NCBI GenBank assembly: GCA_015654675.1
Contig: JAATGM010000043.1
Coordinates: 1 to 64,000, forward strand
Length of the DNA stretch: 64,000 nucleotides
Reading direction: 5' to 3'
Source of the DNA: Planctomycetota bacterium
Lineage (GTDB): Bacteria > Planctomycetota > Phycisphaerae > UBA1845 > UTPLA1
In this document: positions 35,202 through 44,477 of the stretch, piece after piece
Layout: every line of letters starts with the position of its first letter
Position numbering within the stretch: position 1 is the first letter of the stretch
The notes under the pieces: generated by a model
The model's database searches: none
What the model saw: only the letters and a program-made list of their open reading frames with translations
What the model was told of the DNA's origin: nothing
Position numbers and translations under genes: made by a program

Positions 35202-36217
35202 CGCGGCGCCTCGCCAACCGTCATCTCGACGTTCATCACCTGCCCGCCGCGCTTCAGCGTCACCCGCACAATCTGCCCCGGCCGAAACTCGCTCGCGATC
35301 CGCTCAAAATCTTCAACCGACGAAACCCGCCGATCGTCCATCGCCACAATCAGGTCGTCCGTCTTGACTCCCGCCGCAGCCCCGGGCGAATCCGGCGCAA
35401 CCCGATCCACAAACGCCGCCTTCTTCAGATATCCAAGCTTGAACAGCCGAATCCCCGTAAACGGCTTCGCCCCCGGCGTCGTGGGAGTCGCTGCCACCGC
35501 CGGCGCGCTCGCCGTCGCCCGCAATCCCAGAAACTCCTCAATCTTCTCCGCCGGAATCGCGTAATTCACCCGCGTATTCGTCTCCGCCGCCTCCGCCAAT
35601 GGCCCGATCAATCCCACCCACCGCCCCGACGCATCGCACATCGGACCGCCCGCCATCCCCGGATTGCTCGCGATCGCGTCGATCACCAGCAACTGCCCCG
35701 CATAGTCGAGCGGCTGCGTCCCGCGCCGCAACTCCAGCGTCGTCCGCGCCGCCAGCACGCCATACATGATCGACACCGGCTCCGACCCCTCGGCCCCCTT
35801 GAACGAGTTCCCCAGAATCACCACGCCATCCCCAGGCAACAGCGATTCCGAACTCTCCGGCGCAAGAAACGGCAGCTTGTTCGCGTCAATCCGCAGCAGC
35901 GCCAACTCGCGCGACGGGTCGCGCCGCACCACCTCAGCCCGAAACTGCCGCCCATCCGCCAGCACCACCCGAATGTTCAACCCATCCAGCAGCACCGAAT
36001 CGACGGTCACGATCAGTCCATCCGCCGAAATCAAAACCCCCGTGCCATACCCATGCACCGACCCGCCCGCCGCCCCATACAACTTCACCACCGTCGGCAG
36101 GATCTTTCGAAAAGTCCCCTCCACCGCATTTGGCATCGACGGCGGAACGCCCCCGCTTTCATCCGCGCGCGACGGCGCACACAAAGCCGACAGCATCAAA
36201 ACCGTGCGAAGCAGCAT
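35198..36217 (-). CDS. HtrA-like pseudo-protease with C-terminal PDZ domain
   Basis: 339 residues from the ATG at 36217, which begins a signal peptide (MLLRTVLMLSALCAPSRA) and leaves a 4-base gap to the gene before it. Trypsin-like fold with GTGVLISADGLIVTVDSVL, VVLADGRQFRAEVVRRD, ELALLRID and NPGMAGGPMCDASGRWVGLIG. Relative to the active paralogue, the His is Ser74, the Asp is Glu104 and the Ser is Ala189, so catalysis should be lost while the fold is kept. The PDZ domain is at ~245-335 (AFVDRVAPDSPGAAAGVKTDDLIVAMDDRRV). It is likely secreted and may regulate or partner the active HtrA. Confidence 0.8.
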   Translation of the reverse strand: MLLRTVLMLSALCAPSRADESGGVPPSMPNAVEGTFRKILPTVVKLYGAAGGSVHGYGTGVLISADGLIVTVDSVLLDGLNIRVVLADGRQFRAEVVRRDPSRELALLRIDANKLPFLAPESSESLLPGDGVVILGNSFKGAEGSEPVSIMYGVLAARTTLELRRGTQPLDYAGQLLVIDAIASNPGMAGGPMCDASGRWVGLIGPLAEAAETNTRVNYAIPAEKIEEFLGLRATASAPAVAATPTTPGAKPFTGIRLFKLGYLKKAAFVDRVAPDSPGAAAGVKTDDLIVAMDDRRVSSVEDFERIASEFRPGQIVRVTLKRGGQVMNVEMTVGEAPR

Positions 36218-36221
36218 CACG

Positions 36222-37844
36222 TCAGGCCCCACCGGCCGCCGGCTCGACCTTCGTCATCTCATCCAGAAAAAGCGGTTCGCCGCCAATCAACACCCGCCTC
36301 TTGAACGGCCACCGAATCGCCCCAACGCGTCGGTAGTCGTCATACTCGTACCGCACGCGCCGCCCATCCGCCTTCGCATCAAACTCAATCGCCCGCAGCG
36401 CCCCGCCATCGTCATCGAAGAAAAGTCGATACTCCGGAACCCCCTCGACCTTCCGCTCCACCACCACAACGATGTCGCCGCCGACTTCGTCACCGCCCAC
36501 GACCCGATACCCGGCCTTCCCCGCGTCCTCCAGCGGTCGCAGCAGCGACCACCGAATCCATTTCTCAAGCTCCCCCGGCTCCTCCGGCGCCTTCGCATCC
36601 GCCGCCGGCCGCGACTCCACTACATCCAAAGAAGTCGGCGCATCATCCGGCTTGCCCGCGCGCCGCCGCTCGCCGGTCAGCCGCACCTCGTTCACTTGCG
36701 AGACCGCCTCAGGCCGCCCCACAAAACGTTGATACCGATCCCACGCGCGCATCACCGCCCGCGCATTCGCCTCCGGATTCGGCCGCAGCGGGTCCTTCAC
36801 CTGCAACTGCGCGAGCACATCCTTCGGCGGCCGCAACCCGCGCGGCAACGGAATCCCATCCAGACGCAGATTCAAATCACGCTGCTTCCCCTCCCGCTCA
36901 ATCGTCATCGTCACCGGCCATTCCGCCGGATACGTCCCCAGCAGCGTCAGCAGATGATTCGCCGACTGCACCTCCACGCCCCCAAACCGCAGCACGCGAT
37001 CGCCAAGCTTGAGCCCCGCCTTCGCCGCGCACGAATCATTCAGAATCTGATCCACCACCACATGCCGCAGCGCCTTGTCGCGCGTCGTCGCCCCCAGCGT
37101 AGCATGCTTCGTAATCAACCCCGCCCGCAGCGACGGAATGAACCGCTTGATCTGATTAATCGTGATCGCGTAGCCCAACCCCACATTGACGCGCCCGCGC
37201 TCTTCGATGCTGATCCGCCCATTGATCCCCACCAGGTCCCCGCGCAGGTCAAACAAAGGCCCGCCCGAATTACCCGGATTGATCGACGTATCCACCTGGA
37301 TGCAATCCGTATAGTTCAGCGCCCGCCCCTCGCCGCGCTGATACCGATGCAACCCCGACACAATCCCACACGTCACCGTCGGCCGGAAATCCTCCGCCAG
37401 CAGAAACGGGTTTCCCATCGCCAGCGTCCAGTCGCCCACCCGCAGCGCATCCGAATCCCCCAGCGGCGCCGGATAGAACGGCTTCTCGCGATCAATCTTG
37501 AACATCGCCACGTCGCCGCCCGGATCAAACCCCAACACTTCGAGCGGATACACCTGCCCGTCCGGCAACCCCGCGTCACCGCGCCGATCGCCGATAAACC
37601 CGCGAATGACGTGAAAGTTGGTTACCCCATAACCCTGCGAGTCGATGATCACCCCCGACCCGCCCCCCGCCCGGCTGCCGCGCGGAAAAATGCAAACCAC
37701 GCACGGCGTCAGCCGCTGCACCATCTCCACCCGCGCCCGCTCAATCGCGCGCAGCCGCGCCAGCCCAGCCGGATCAGCCGGCCCGCTCGTCGGAGTCGGC
37801 GCCGCGCAAACCAGCCACACCAGCGATAATACGGCGTTCATCAT
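36222..37844 (-). CDS. HtrA/DegP-like serine protease with PDZ domain, catalytic triad intact
   Basis: 540 residues with a signal peptide. Trypsin-like domain with GSGVIIDSQGYGVTNFHVI (His78), GFDPGGDVAMFKID (Asp111) and QVDTSINPGNSGGPLFD (Ser193), so the triad is complete. A PDZ domain follows at ~265-345 (DSCAAKAGLKLGDRVLRFGGVEV). The C-terminal ~190 residues form an extra domain not found in DegP, with a beta-rich look (RVVGGDEVGGDIVVVVERKVEGVPEYRLFFDDDGG). It is the only active member of three tandem HtrA-like genes and probably performs periplasmic proteolysis or chaperoning within this operon. Confidence 0.85.
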   Translation of the reverse strand: MMNAVLSLVWLVCAAPTPTSGPADPAGLARLRAIERARVEMVQRLTPCVVCIFPRGSRAGGGSGVIIDSQGYGVTNFHVIRGFIGDRRGDAGLPDGQVYPLEVLGFDPGGDVAMFKIDREKPFYPAPLGDSDALRVGDWTLAMGNPFLLAEDFRPTVTCGIVSGLHRYQRGEGRALNYTDCIQVDTSINPGNSGGPLFDLRGDLVGINGRISIEERGRVNVGLGYAITINQIKRFIPSLRAGLITKHATLGATTRDKALRHVVVDQILNDSCAAKAGLKLGDRVLRFGGVEVQSANHLLTLLGTYPAEWPVTMTIEREGKQRDLNLRLDGIPLPRGLRPPKDVLAQLQVKDPLRPNPEANARAVMRAWDRYQRFVGRPEAVSQVNEVRLTGERRRAGKPDDAPTSLDVVESRPAADAKAPEEPGELEKWIRWSLLRPLEDAGKAGYRVVGGDEVGGDIVVVVERKVEGVPEYRLFFDDDGGALRAIEFDAKADGRRVRYEYDDYRRVGAIRWPFKRRVLIGGEPLFLDEMTKVEPAAGGA

Positions 37845-37866
37845 CGAAGATTGAAGACGTCCGCGC

Positions 37867-39078
37867 CTAACGAATCAAGCGGGCATTTCCCCACACCGCT
37901 CGATCCCCCAGGTCCAATCCATCCCCAAAGTCCACTTCCAGCGAAAGCCGCCGCGCCCCCTTCAACTCCACCGCAATCTCCCGCGGTGCCTCTCCGGCCT
38001 TCACCGCCCCGCTCTCAAACAACGGCTGCCCGTCCCCCAGCACGCGAAACACCACATTCCCCTGCCGCGCCGGATCATCCACCCCGATCGTCGCCTGAAA
38101 CTGCGCGAACGACTCCGGCAACTCATAAATCAGCCGGCTCTGCGAATGCACCGCCAGCCCCTTTGCAAACGTCCGCTCGCCGATCTTCAGCGGCCCGCCC
38201 ATCAGCCCGCGATCCGCCGACCACGGCCAGTCGTCTCCCAGAAATCCGCGACTCTCCACCGCGCTCGGCTTCAGGTTCGACAGGAACTCCACTCGCGAAC
38301 TCTGCAAATCAACCCGCTCAATCTCGCTCCACGGCAGCGACACATCCGCATCGAACGAAGTCCGCAGCCGCAACCCGCTCTCGTCCGCCGAACGAAGCGT
38401 CGCCGCAAACCGCGCCCCGGAGCGCAGCACAACCCGCGCCGTCGCATCCGATCGTTGCCCGCTCCCCGACGCAAACACAATCGCAAACGTCCGCGCCAAC
38501 GGCCCGCGCCGCACCTGCCCGCCCAGCTTAAACGTCCACTCCGTGGGCGTCAGCGATTCCAACGCCCCCGGCACGGCCGTCGCCCCGTCCGCCCCCAGCG
38601 CAATCAAAAAATCCCGCGTCGCGTCACGATGTGCCAGCCGCGTCTCCAATTCACGCTCGGCCGCCTCGTTCCGCGTATTAGAAATCCGAATCGCCGCCAG
38701 CGAACTCAACGGAAACGCCACCGGCCGCGGCAGTCCAACGTCCGCCAACACGCCGCGCCCATCCTCGCTCGGCAACAGTCGCCCGCGCAACTCTCCCCCA
38801 TCCGCCAGAATAATCGTGACCGCCCCTTCTCCCTCGGCCGGCCGCGAGCTCACCGTCGCCCCCGGCGGAACAATCTGCACTAGGTCCTCCAGCCGGGCCG
38901 GCGATTGATCCTTCGACGCCGGAATCGAAATCTTCCCGTCCGCCCCGATCGACAATTCCGCCGCGCTCAGCGTCCGCCCGTCGACGGTCGTCAGCGTGAA
39001 TGCCCCGTTCGTCCGCCGATCGCTCGGCGTCGAAATCAACCCCGCCAGAAGTATCCCGGCCACCATTAAGCGCATCAT
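37867..39078 (-). CDS. Secreted protein with C-terminal NPCBM-like domain
   Basis: 403 residues with a signal peptide (MMRLMVAGILLAGLIS). The first ~230 residues are beta-rich, with repeated LADGGELRGRLLPSEDG and LRSGARFAATLRSADESGLRLRT segments, suggesting two small barrel-like modules. The last ~140 residues match the NPCBM (novel putative carbohydrate binding module) pattern: DWPWSADRGLMGGPLKIGE, FAKGLAVHSQSRLIYELP, QFQATIGVDD and VVFRVLGDGQPLFESG. It probably binds glycan or cell wall in the periplasm or outside. The start overlaps the preceding gene by 4 bases. Confidence 0.78.
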   Translation of the reverse strand: MMRLMVAGILLAGLISTPSDRRTNGAFTLTTVDGRTLSAAELSIGADGKISIPASKDQSPARLEDLVQIVPPGATVSSRPAEGEGAVTIILADGGELRGRLLPSEDGRGVLADVGLPRPVAFPLSSLAAIRISNTRNEAAERELETRLAHRDATRDFLIALGADGATAVPGALESLTPTEWTFKLGGQVRRGPLARTFAIVFASGSGQRSDATARVVLRSGARFAATLRSADESGLRLRTSFDADVSLPWSEIERVDLQSSRVEFLSNLKPSAVESRGFLGDDWPWSADRGLMGGPLKIGERTFAKGLAVHSQSRLIYELPESFAQFQATIGVDDPARQGNVVFRVLGDGQPLFESGAVKAGEAPREIAVELKGARRLSLEVDFGDGLDLGDRAVWGNARLIR

Positions 39079-40214
39079 GGCTCGCCATTTTCCTTCGACA
39101 GCTCGCGGTAGTATTGCTCAACCAAATCGCGATACTGGCTCGGAAACCGCTTCTGCAACGCCTGCAACAACGCCTCGCGCTCCTTCGCCGGCATCTTCCC
39201 CCACGATTCGCCCGGCCGAACGCGTTTGTTATCGCCCAGGTTCGTATCCCCGCCCCCCTGCGGCAACGTCGATTTCTGCGCGTGCTGCGCCCCCGGCTTC
39301 GCCCCGCGCGGATCATTATTGTTCTTCCCGCCGCCGTTCTTCTGCGATTTCGAGTTCTGCTGCTGCTGTTGTTGTTGCTGCTGCTTCTCCTGGTCTTCGG
39401 CCTGTTCGACCAGCTTCCCCAGCAAGTCAACCGCCTTCTTCTGCTTCTCGCGCACGTCGTCGCCCGACTTGCCCAGGTCCATCTCGCGCCGCGCATAATC
39501 CATCAGGTCATGCACGTCGCTCAGCCCGTCCGGCTCGCGCGTGTTCAATTCCTTGATCATCTGCTCGGCCGACTTCCGCAGCCGCTCGGGCGCATTCGCA
39601 TAGTTGTGCAGAAACTCACCCAGCTCGGCCGTCGCCTGCTCGTATCGCAGCATCTGCACCGCCGAAAACCCGGACAGAAACAGCATCTCCCCCGCGCTGG
39701 TCGTCCTCTCTCGCCAATCCCCGTGTTTCGCCTCCACGCCGCGCAGCAGCGCATCCGCATTCACCAGCCGATCCTCCCCCACCATCGCCTGCGCCGCCAA
39801 AGCCGCGGCGTTCACCGCGAGATACGGATCATCGCTCTCGGCCAGCTTCGCCAGCGCTCCGGTTGCCTTCGAAGCGTCGTTCCCATTCTGCAGGTCCAGC
39901 GCCGCCTTGAACTCCGGATACAGCACCGCCAGCGCATCGACGACAAACGTCTCCGCTTCCGGATTGCCGCGTCGCTTGGCCCACTCCGCCGCGACAAACT
40001 GTCGCGCCGTCTCCGGATAACTCGCCGTCTCCCCAACGTGCTTGACAAATCCCTCCACAATCTCATCCGCCGGCTCCACCGCCGGATACACCGGCTCGCT
40101 CGTCGGCGTCAGATTGAGCGGCCGCAACGGCGGCGGCATCTCGGGCGTCTGCGCCACGCCGGCCGTTCCAGCCCACGCCACCAGCAATCCACAAATAATC
40201 CGGTTCACGCCCAT
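39075..40214 (-). CDS. Secreted helical-repeat protein with Q/N-rich linker
   Basis: 379 residues with a signal peptide (cleavage after GVA). Residues ~60-260 are helical and resemble TPR-like repeats (AALDLQNGNDASKATGALAK, LVNADALLRGVEAKHGDW, QMLRYEQATAELGEFLHNY). A low-complexity linker with an unbroken run of eight or more Gln, then Asn/Gly/Lys (residues ~275-310), leads to a conserved-looking C-terminal helical piece (SWGKMPAKEREALLQALQKR, then YRDLVEQYYRELSKENG). No enzyme motif is seen. It may act as a scaffold or adaptor in the operon's complex. Confidence 0.7.
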   Translation of the reverse strand: MGVNRIICGLLVAWAGTAGVAQTPEMPPPLRPLNLTPTSEPVYPAVEPADEIVEGFVKHVGETASYPETARQFVAAEWAKRRGNPEAETFVVDALAVLYPEFKAALDLQNGNDASKATGALAKLAESDDPYLAVNAAALAAQAMVGEDRLVNADALLRGVEAKHGDWRERTTSAGEMLFLSGFSAVQMLRYEQATAELGEFLHNYANAPERLRKSAEQMIKELNTREPDGLSDVHDLMDYARREMDLGKSGDDVREKQKKAVDLLGKLVEQAEDQEKQQQQQQQQQNSKSQKNGGGKNNNDPRGAKPGAQHAQKSTLPQGGGDTNLGDNKRVRPGESWGKMPAKEREALLQALQKRFPSQYRDLVEQYYRELSKENGEP

Positions 40215-40216
40215 CG

Positions 40217-42202
40217 CTACGGCCCGGCTTCCTTCCGCGACTGCTCGCCTTCGACCATGTCCTTCGCCATCTTCGCTACCGCCGCCTGACGCTTTGACGC
40301 CCCCTTCAACATGTCATTCAAGCCCTTCGGCGACTCAGTCGGCAGCACGCGCTTCTTCTCAACCTCCGACGTCATTTTATTCACGCGAACCTGCAAACTC
40401 TTCAGCAGCTTCAATTCGGCCGACCCCGGCATCAGCGGCGGCGTCTTGTCCGACTCGCCCGCCTGCCCGCCGCCGTTCGACTCATTCTCATTCTTCTTCT
40501 GCATTTCCTTCACGGCGTCCAGCAGTTCCTGCAGCGTCGCGACGATGTTCTCCTGAATCTGTCGCACGTCGCTGCCCGTTTCCGCCTCGCCCAGCCGCCG
40601 CGCCACATCCAGCGCATCATCCCGGACCTGCTCGATGATCTGCGGCACCACAATCGTCGTGCCGTCCTCTTTCAGAATCTTCAGCGCCGTGTCCGCCTCG
40701 TCGCCGACCCACTTCTGCTGCTTCGAAGCGTCCGCCAGCTCAAGCTGCTGCGTCCGCGACCAGTTCTCCTTGCCCGCGCTGTCCAGCGTGTTCGTCTGTT
40801 TGTCGATCTCGATCTGCTTCGCCAGCATCGCCGCGAATCGCGCCTCCAGCGCCGCCAGCATCTCTTCCTGCTGTTCCTTGCGGAGCTGTTCCAGCGCGTC
40901 CTCCAGGTCCTGCTTCGCCTGCTTCAGCCGCTCGACCGCCTTCTCCTGTTCCTTTTCCGCATCCTTCGGCTTCTTCTGGTCGAGCTTCTCACCCGCCTTC
41001 TGCTGATGCGGAACCGCCTCCTTCACCGATTGCCCGCCCGGCTTCGGCGGCGAATTCTGACCCTCTTCTTCCTTCTTCTCTCCGCCCTGATCATCCTTCT
41101 GTGATTCGCCCTTCTGCTGCTCTCCGCCGTCCTTCTGCTCGCCGTTCTTTTGCTTGCCGCCCTTCGGATCACCCCCCGGCTTGCCGTCGTCCTTCTGCTT
41201 TGCGCTCTTCTGTTGCCCGTCCTGCTGCTCGCGGCCATCCATCTTCCGCGCCAACTGATCCGTCTTCTTGGCCGTATCGCGCTGCTGCTCCGCCTGCTTC
41301 AACAGATCCAGCGACTTCTCGACTTCCTTCTTCCGCTCCTCAATCTTGTTCAGCGCGTCCTTCAGCGCCTCCTCGGCCTTCTCTTGCGAAGCCGGCGCCT
41401 CAGAAGACTTCTCCCCGCCAAGCTTCTCCTCCGCCTCCTGCATCTCCTTCGCCGCCTGCTCAGCCGACTTCGACGCCAGATTTGCCTTGTCCTCTTCGTC
41501 GCCCTGCCGGCCGGCCTGCGATGCCGCCTTGGCCGCCTGTTCGGTCTGCTTGCGAACCTCGCCCTGCTTCTTCGAAAGCTCGCCCTTGGCCGTCTTGCCC
41601 GCCTTCGACTCCTTCGTCAGCGCCTCCTGCTTCTTCAGCGCCTCGCGAAGCTCGCCGGCCGCCGCCTGCAACTGCGCCCGAATCCGCTCCGCGTCCGCCG
41701 CCGTCCGCGAGTCCCGCAGCTCCTCCTCCTGCTCTTTGAGAAGCCGATTGAGTTGCTCGCGCAGCGCTAGCAGCTCCTTCGTCTCCTCCTTCTTCGCCTC
41801 GTTATCCGCATTCTCGTTCAGCAAAACCTTTAGCACTTTGGCCAGGTCCGCCAGCATTTGGTCCTGCGAGTCAGCCGCGTCCGACAGCTTCGCCGCCCGC
41901 AGATCATCGATGATCCGCTGCGCCCGCTGCCGCAACAGCATGTTCCGCCCCGTAGACAGCGCATCCAGCAACCGCGCCGCATGCTCCGGCTCGGTCTTCT
42001 GCAGCACCTGGCTCAGCTGGTAAAGCCGATCCTCGAGCCGCGTCAGCCGCGACAGCACGATCGCCTGCTCGTCCGCCAGCCGGTCCCCGGGTCGATTGCC
42101 CGGCTGTGTAGACGCCGAAGTATCCGCGCTAGCCGCGCCCGCCCCGGCGCAGACGATCGCCGCCGTCCACAAACTCCGGCAAAATGCGCCTCGCACCATC
42201 AT
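40217..42202 (-). CDS. Secreted Glu/Lys/Gln-rich coiled-coil protein
   Basis: 661 residues with a signal peptide (cleavage after ASA). Almost the entire mature protein is predicted helix and coiled coil, with long stretches of E, K, Q and A (for example RLLKEQEEELRDSRTAADAE and EEALKDALNKIEERKKEVEK) and a central low-complexity Gly/Gln/Lys section (~residues 325-400). The C-terminal third has more complex helices (QQKWVGDEADTALKILKEDG). No catalytic domain is recognisable. Large coiled-coil proteins at this position are usual in planctomycete MoxR/VWA operons and may be structural. It is 18 bases downstream of the preceding gene. Confidence 0.75.
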   Translation of the reverse strand: MMVRGAFCRSLWTAAIVCAGAGAASADTSASTQPGNRPGDRLADEQAIVLSRLTRLEDRLYQLSQVLQKTEPEHAARLLDALSTGRNMLLRQRAQRIIDDLRAAKLSDAADSQDQMLADLAKVLKVLLNENADNEAKKEETKELLALREQLNRLLKEQEEELRDSRTAADAERIRAQLQAAAGELREALKKQEALTKESKAGKTAKGELSKKQGEVRKQTEQAAKAASQAGRQGDEEDKANLASKSAEQAAKEMQEAEEKLGGEKSSEAPASQEKAEEALKDALNKIEERKKEVEKSLDLLKQAEQQRDTAKKTDQLARKMDGREQQDGQQKSAKQKDDGKPGGDPKGGKQKNGEQKDGGEQQKGESQKDDQGGEKKEEEGQNSPPKPGGQSVKEAVPHQQKAGEKLDQKKPKDAEKEQEKAVERLKQAKQDLEDALEQLRKEQQEEMLAALEARFAAMLAKQIEIDKQTNTLDSAGKENWSRTQQLELADASKQQKWVGDEADTALKILKEDGTTIVVPQIIEQVRDDALDVARRLGEAETGSDVRQIQENIVATLQELLDAVKEMQKKNENESNGGGQAGESDKTPPLMPGSAELKLLKSLQVRVNKMTSEVEKKRVLPTESPKGLNDMLKGASKRQAAVAKMAKDMVEGEQSRKEAGP

Positions 42203-42220
42203 CCCCGGCTCTCCGGTCCG

Positions 42221-44467
42221 CTATGGCGCGGGCCGACTGGTCGGCGATCCAAACATCTCATCCAGACGCCGCTGCATTTCCGCCTGCGTCTCGCGTTTGA
42301 CGTCGCCCTGAATCTTCAACAAATCTTGCAAAAGGCCCACGGCCTCGTTGTATCCTTCCCATCTTATCATGTTCGCCAGAATCGCTTGCATGCTTTGAAG
42401 AATCTTGTCCTGCAACGCCCCAAGCTCATTGGCGCCGCTGGAATCGTAGCCCTTCTCCAGCCGATCCAGCCGGCTGACCGCGTCGGTCAGGTCCGTATCG
42501 ATCAGCGTGGTCATCGGATCGATGATCCCGCCTTGCAGTCTTCGCCGCACCTGGGCCGATGCCAGTTGATTCACTGCCAGCTCCGCCAGCATGTCCTGAA
42601 AATTCTTCCGAACTCCCTTCACGCGCGTCGCCAGTTGCCGCTGCCGCCGCGCGAAGTCGCGATACGTCCGCGACGCCTCGCTGGCCTCCTTCGCGTCCGA
42701 ATCCAGCTTCCGCCGCGCCGCCTCCAGTTCGTCGCGAACCCGCGTCTGCGCCTTGATGATCTGTTCGAACTCCTGACGCCATTCCGACTCCCGCCGTGAT
42801 AGCTCGGTCAGCAGCTCCTCCGGCGTGACCACTCTTAATGTATACGTCGCCGAACGCCCCTCGTTTGCGGGGATGGCGTCCCGATTCTCGGTCGTTTGCC
42901 CCAAATCCGGATTGAAGTCGCGGGCCCGACAGTAGATAGCGATTCGATCATTCGGCACGAGCCGCAGCGGTTCCAGCGCAAACGGCCGCGCCGCGCTGAA
43001 TCGCGTCTGTCCCGGTTCGACCCCCTTCAACGCCGCGACGACCTCGTCCGGCTGCGTGGTCGGCTGAGTCGTCGCCTCCGCCTCGATGGCGTCCGCAGCC
43101 CGTTGCGCCCGATAGACAAGGTCCGCCGAAGCGATCCCCAGGTTGTCTTCGATCTCGGTCTCAACGCGCAACACCGCGCCCGGCGTAATGATGTCTCCCG
43201 CACCCGGAAGTCGCAGACGAACCCGCGGCGGACGATCATTCACTAGTCGAATCAGCGCCGACGCCGGCCGCACGTCCTTCAACCCGTCTTCGTCGGTTAG
43301 ATCAAACGAATACGATCCGCTCCGCGTCGGCTTAAATGTCGCGGCCCACTTCTTCTCGTCAATCCTCGTCGCCGCGATCGGCTTCGCACCGGAGCCCGCC
43401 AGCGCCGCCCCGCTCAGCAGCTTGTTCACATCCGCCTTCAACTCAACAGACGATCCCGTCAGCACATCGCCGCTCAACTGTCCCGCCGGCCAGTCGTACG
43501 CCGGCTGCTTCGCATACTCCGGCGGCGTCACCCGCACCGTCAGTTTGCGAACGCTCGGCCGATCCAGCGCCTCGACGCGATACTCTTCGCTTCGCTCATC
43601 CACGCCCCACCGCCCCAGCACGAACCGCAGCTTCAGCGATCGATCCAGCGACCCCAACTCGACCCGGAACTGCCGATCGCCGATCGCCGCCATCGATCGC
43701 TGATTGCTCTGTCCGTCGTCCCCCTCAAACTCAACCCGCACTCCGTGCCGCGGTTGTTCACCTTCGGCGTTGACCACCAGCGTCAACGCATCGCCTCGCG
43801 GCCAGCGCAGCACTCCATTCACAAATCCAACCGGCGTCAGCCGCGTGTTCGATGGCCACGGCGTGTCATCCAGTAACACGTTGCGGCTGACAAAAACCGC
43901 CGCCGTCGTCGGAAACGCGATGGCCGCCCCACCCGCGATAGCAACCACCACCGCCCCAAGCGCCAGGTGTTTCGTAAGTCGCGCGTTCAGCAGCAGCCCC
44001 GACCACGAATACGACCCGAATCTGGCCGCAATTCGGTCAATCAGCGCCGCCACCAGCGCCGGCGAATCGGATTGCGGATTCAATCGCCCCGCCGATGCGA
44101 ACTGCACGGCGCTGATCAACTCATCCCGCAGCCCCGCGTCGTGCCGCTCGACAATGGCCGCCATTGCGTCCACCGTCAGCCGCTGCCGCAACGGTCGCAA
44201 TACCAGCCGCCAGAGCAGCGTCGCCAGCGTGGCCGCCACCACCAGCAGCATCGCCGCCCGCGGCCCGCGCTCCAGCCGCAGCAATCGATCGATGGCGAAC
44301 TGCACCGCCATCAGTCCGACCGCCGCCGCCACGACCAGGCACAAACCTTCCAGCGTCGCGTGTAGCCGGATCCGCCGCGCCAATCGCGCCAGCGGCCGCA
44401 GCACGCGATCGCCGAATGCCGCTCGCGGCTCGACGTCGATCAGGTTGCCTGTAGTCAGCGTGGACAT
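42221..44467 (-). CDS. Large membrane protein with N-terminal helices and C-terminal coiled coil (DUF4175-like)
   Basis: 748 residues from the ATG at 44467, 10 bases after the preceding stop (an ATG at 44554 would overlap that gene by 77 bases). Two membrane helices at ~45-100 (LEGLCLVVAAAVGLMAVQF, AAMLLVVAATLATLLWRLVL) and another at ~175-195 (LALGAVVVAIAGGAAIAF). A large extracytoplasmic region with Ig-like beta segments follows (SVRKLTVRVTPPEYAKQPAY, GSYSFDLTDEDGLKD). The last ~190 residues are coiled coil. This arrangement resembles DUF4175-type proteins found with VWA/BatA genes. Function is unknown. Confidence 0.72.
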   Translation of the reverse strand: MSTLTTGNLIDVEPRAAFGDRVLRPLARLARRIRLHATLEGLCLVVAAAVGLMAVQFAIDRLLRLERGPRAAMLLVVAATLATLLWRLVLRPLRQRLTVDAMAAIVERHDAGLRDELISAVQFASAGRLNPQSDSPALVAALIDRIAARFGSYSWSGLLLNARLTKHLALGAVVVAIAGGAAIAFPTTAAVFVSRNVLLDDTPWPSNTRLTPVGFVNGVLRWPRGDALTLVVNAEGEQPRHGVRVEFEGDDGQSNQRSMAAIGDRQFRVELGSLDRSLKLRFVLGRWGVDERSEEYRVEALDRPSVRKLTVRVTPPEYAKQPAYDWPAGQLSGDVLTGSSVELKADVNKLLSGAALAGSGAKPIAATRIDEKKWAATFKPTRSGSYSFDLTDEDGLKDVRPASALIRLVNDRPPRVRLRLPGAGDIITPGAVLRVETEIEDNLGIASADLVYRAQRAADAIEAEATTQPTTQPDEVVAALKGVEPGQTRFSAARPFALEPLRLVPNDRIAIYCRARDFNPDLGQTTENRDAIPANEGRSATYTLRVVTPEELLTELSRRESEWRQEFEQIIKAQTRVRDELEAARRKLDSDAKEASEASRTYRDFARRQRQLATRVKGVRKNFQDMLAELAVNQLASAQVRRRLQGGIIDPMTTLIDTDLTDAVSRLDRLEKGYDSSGANELGALQDKILQSMQAILANMIRWEGYNEAVGLLQDLLKIQGDVKRETQAEMQRRLDEMFGSPTSRPAP

Positions 44468-44477
44468 TCCGATCCAA

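Noticed and set aside
35766-37829. 687-residue plus-strand frame
   Set aside because: It is antisense to two HtrA-like genes with recognisable motifs; the Arg/His/Pro-rich product is not protein-like.
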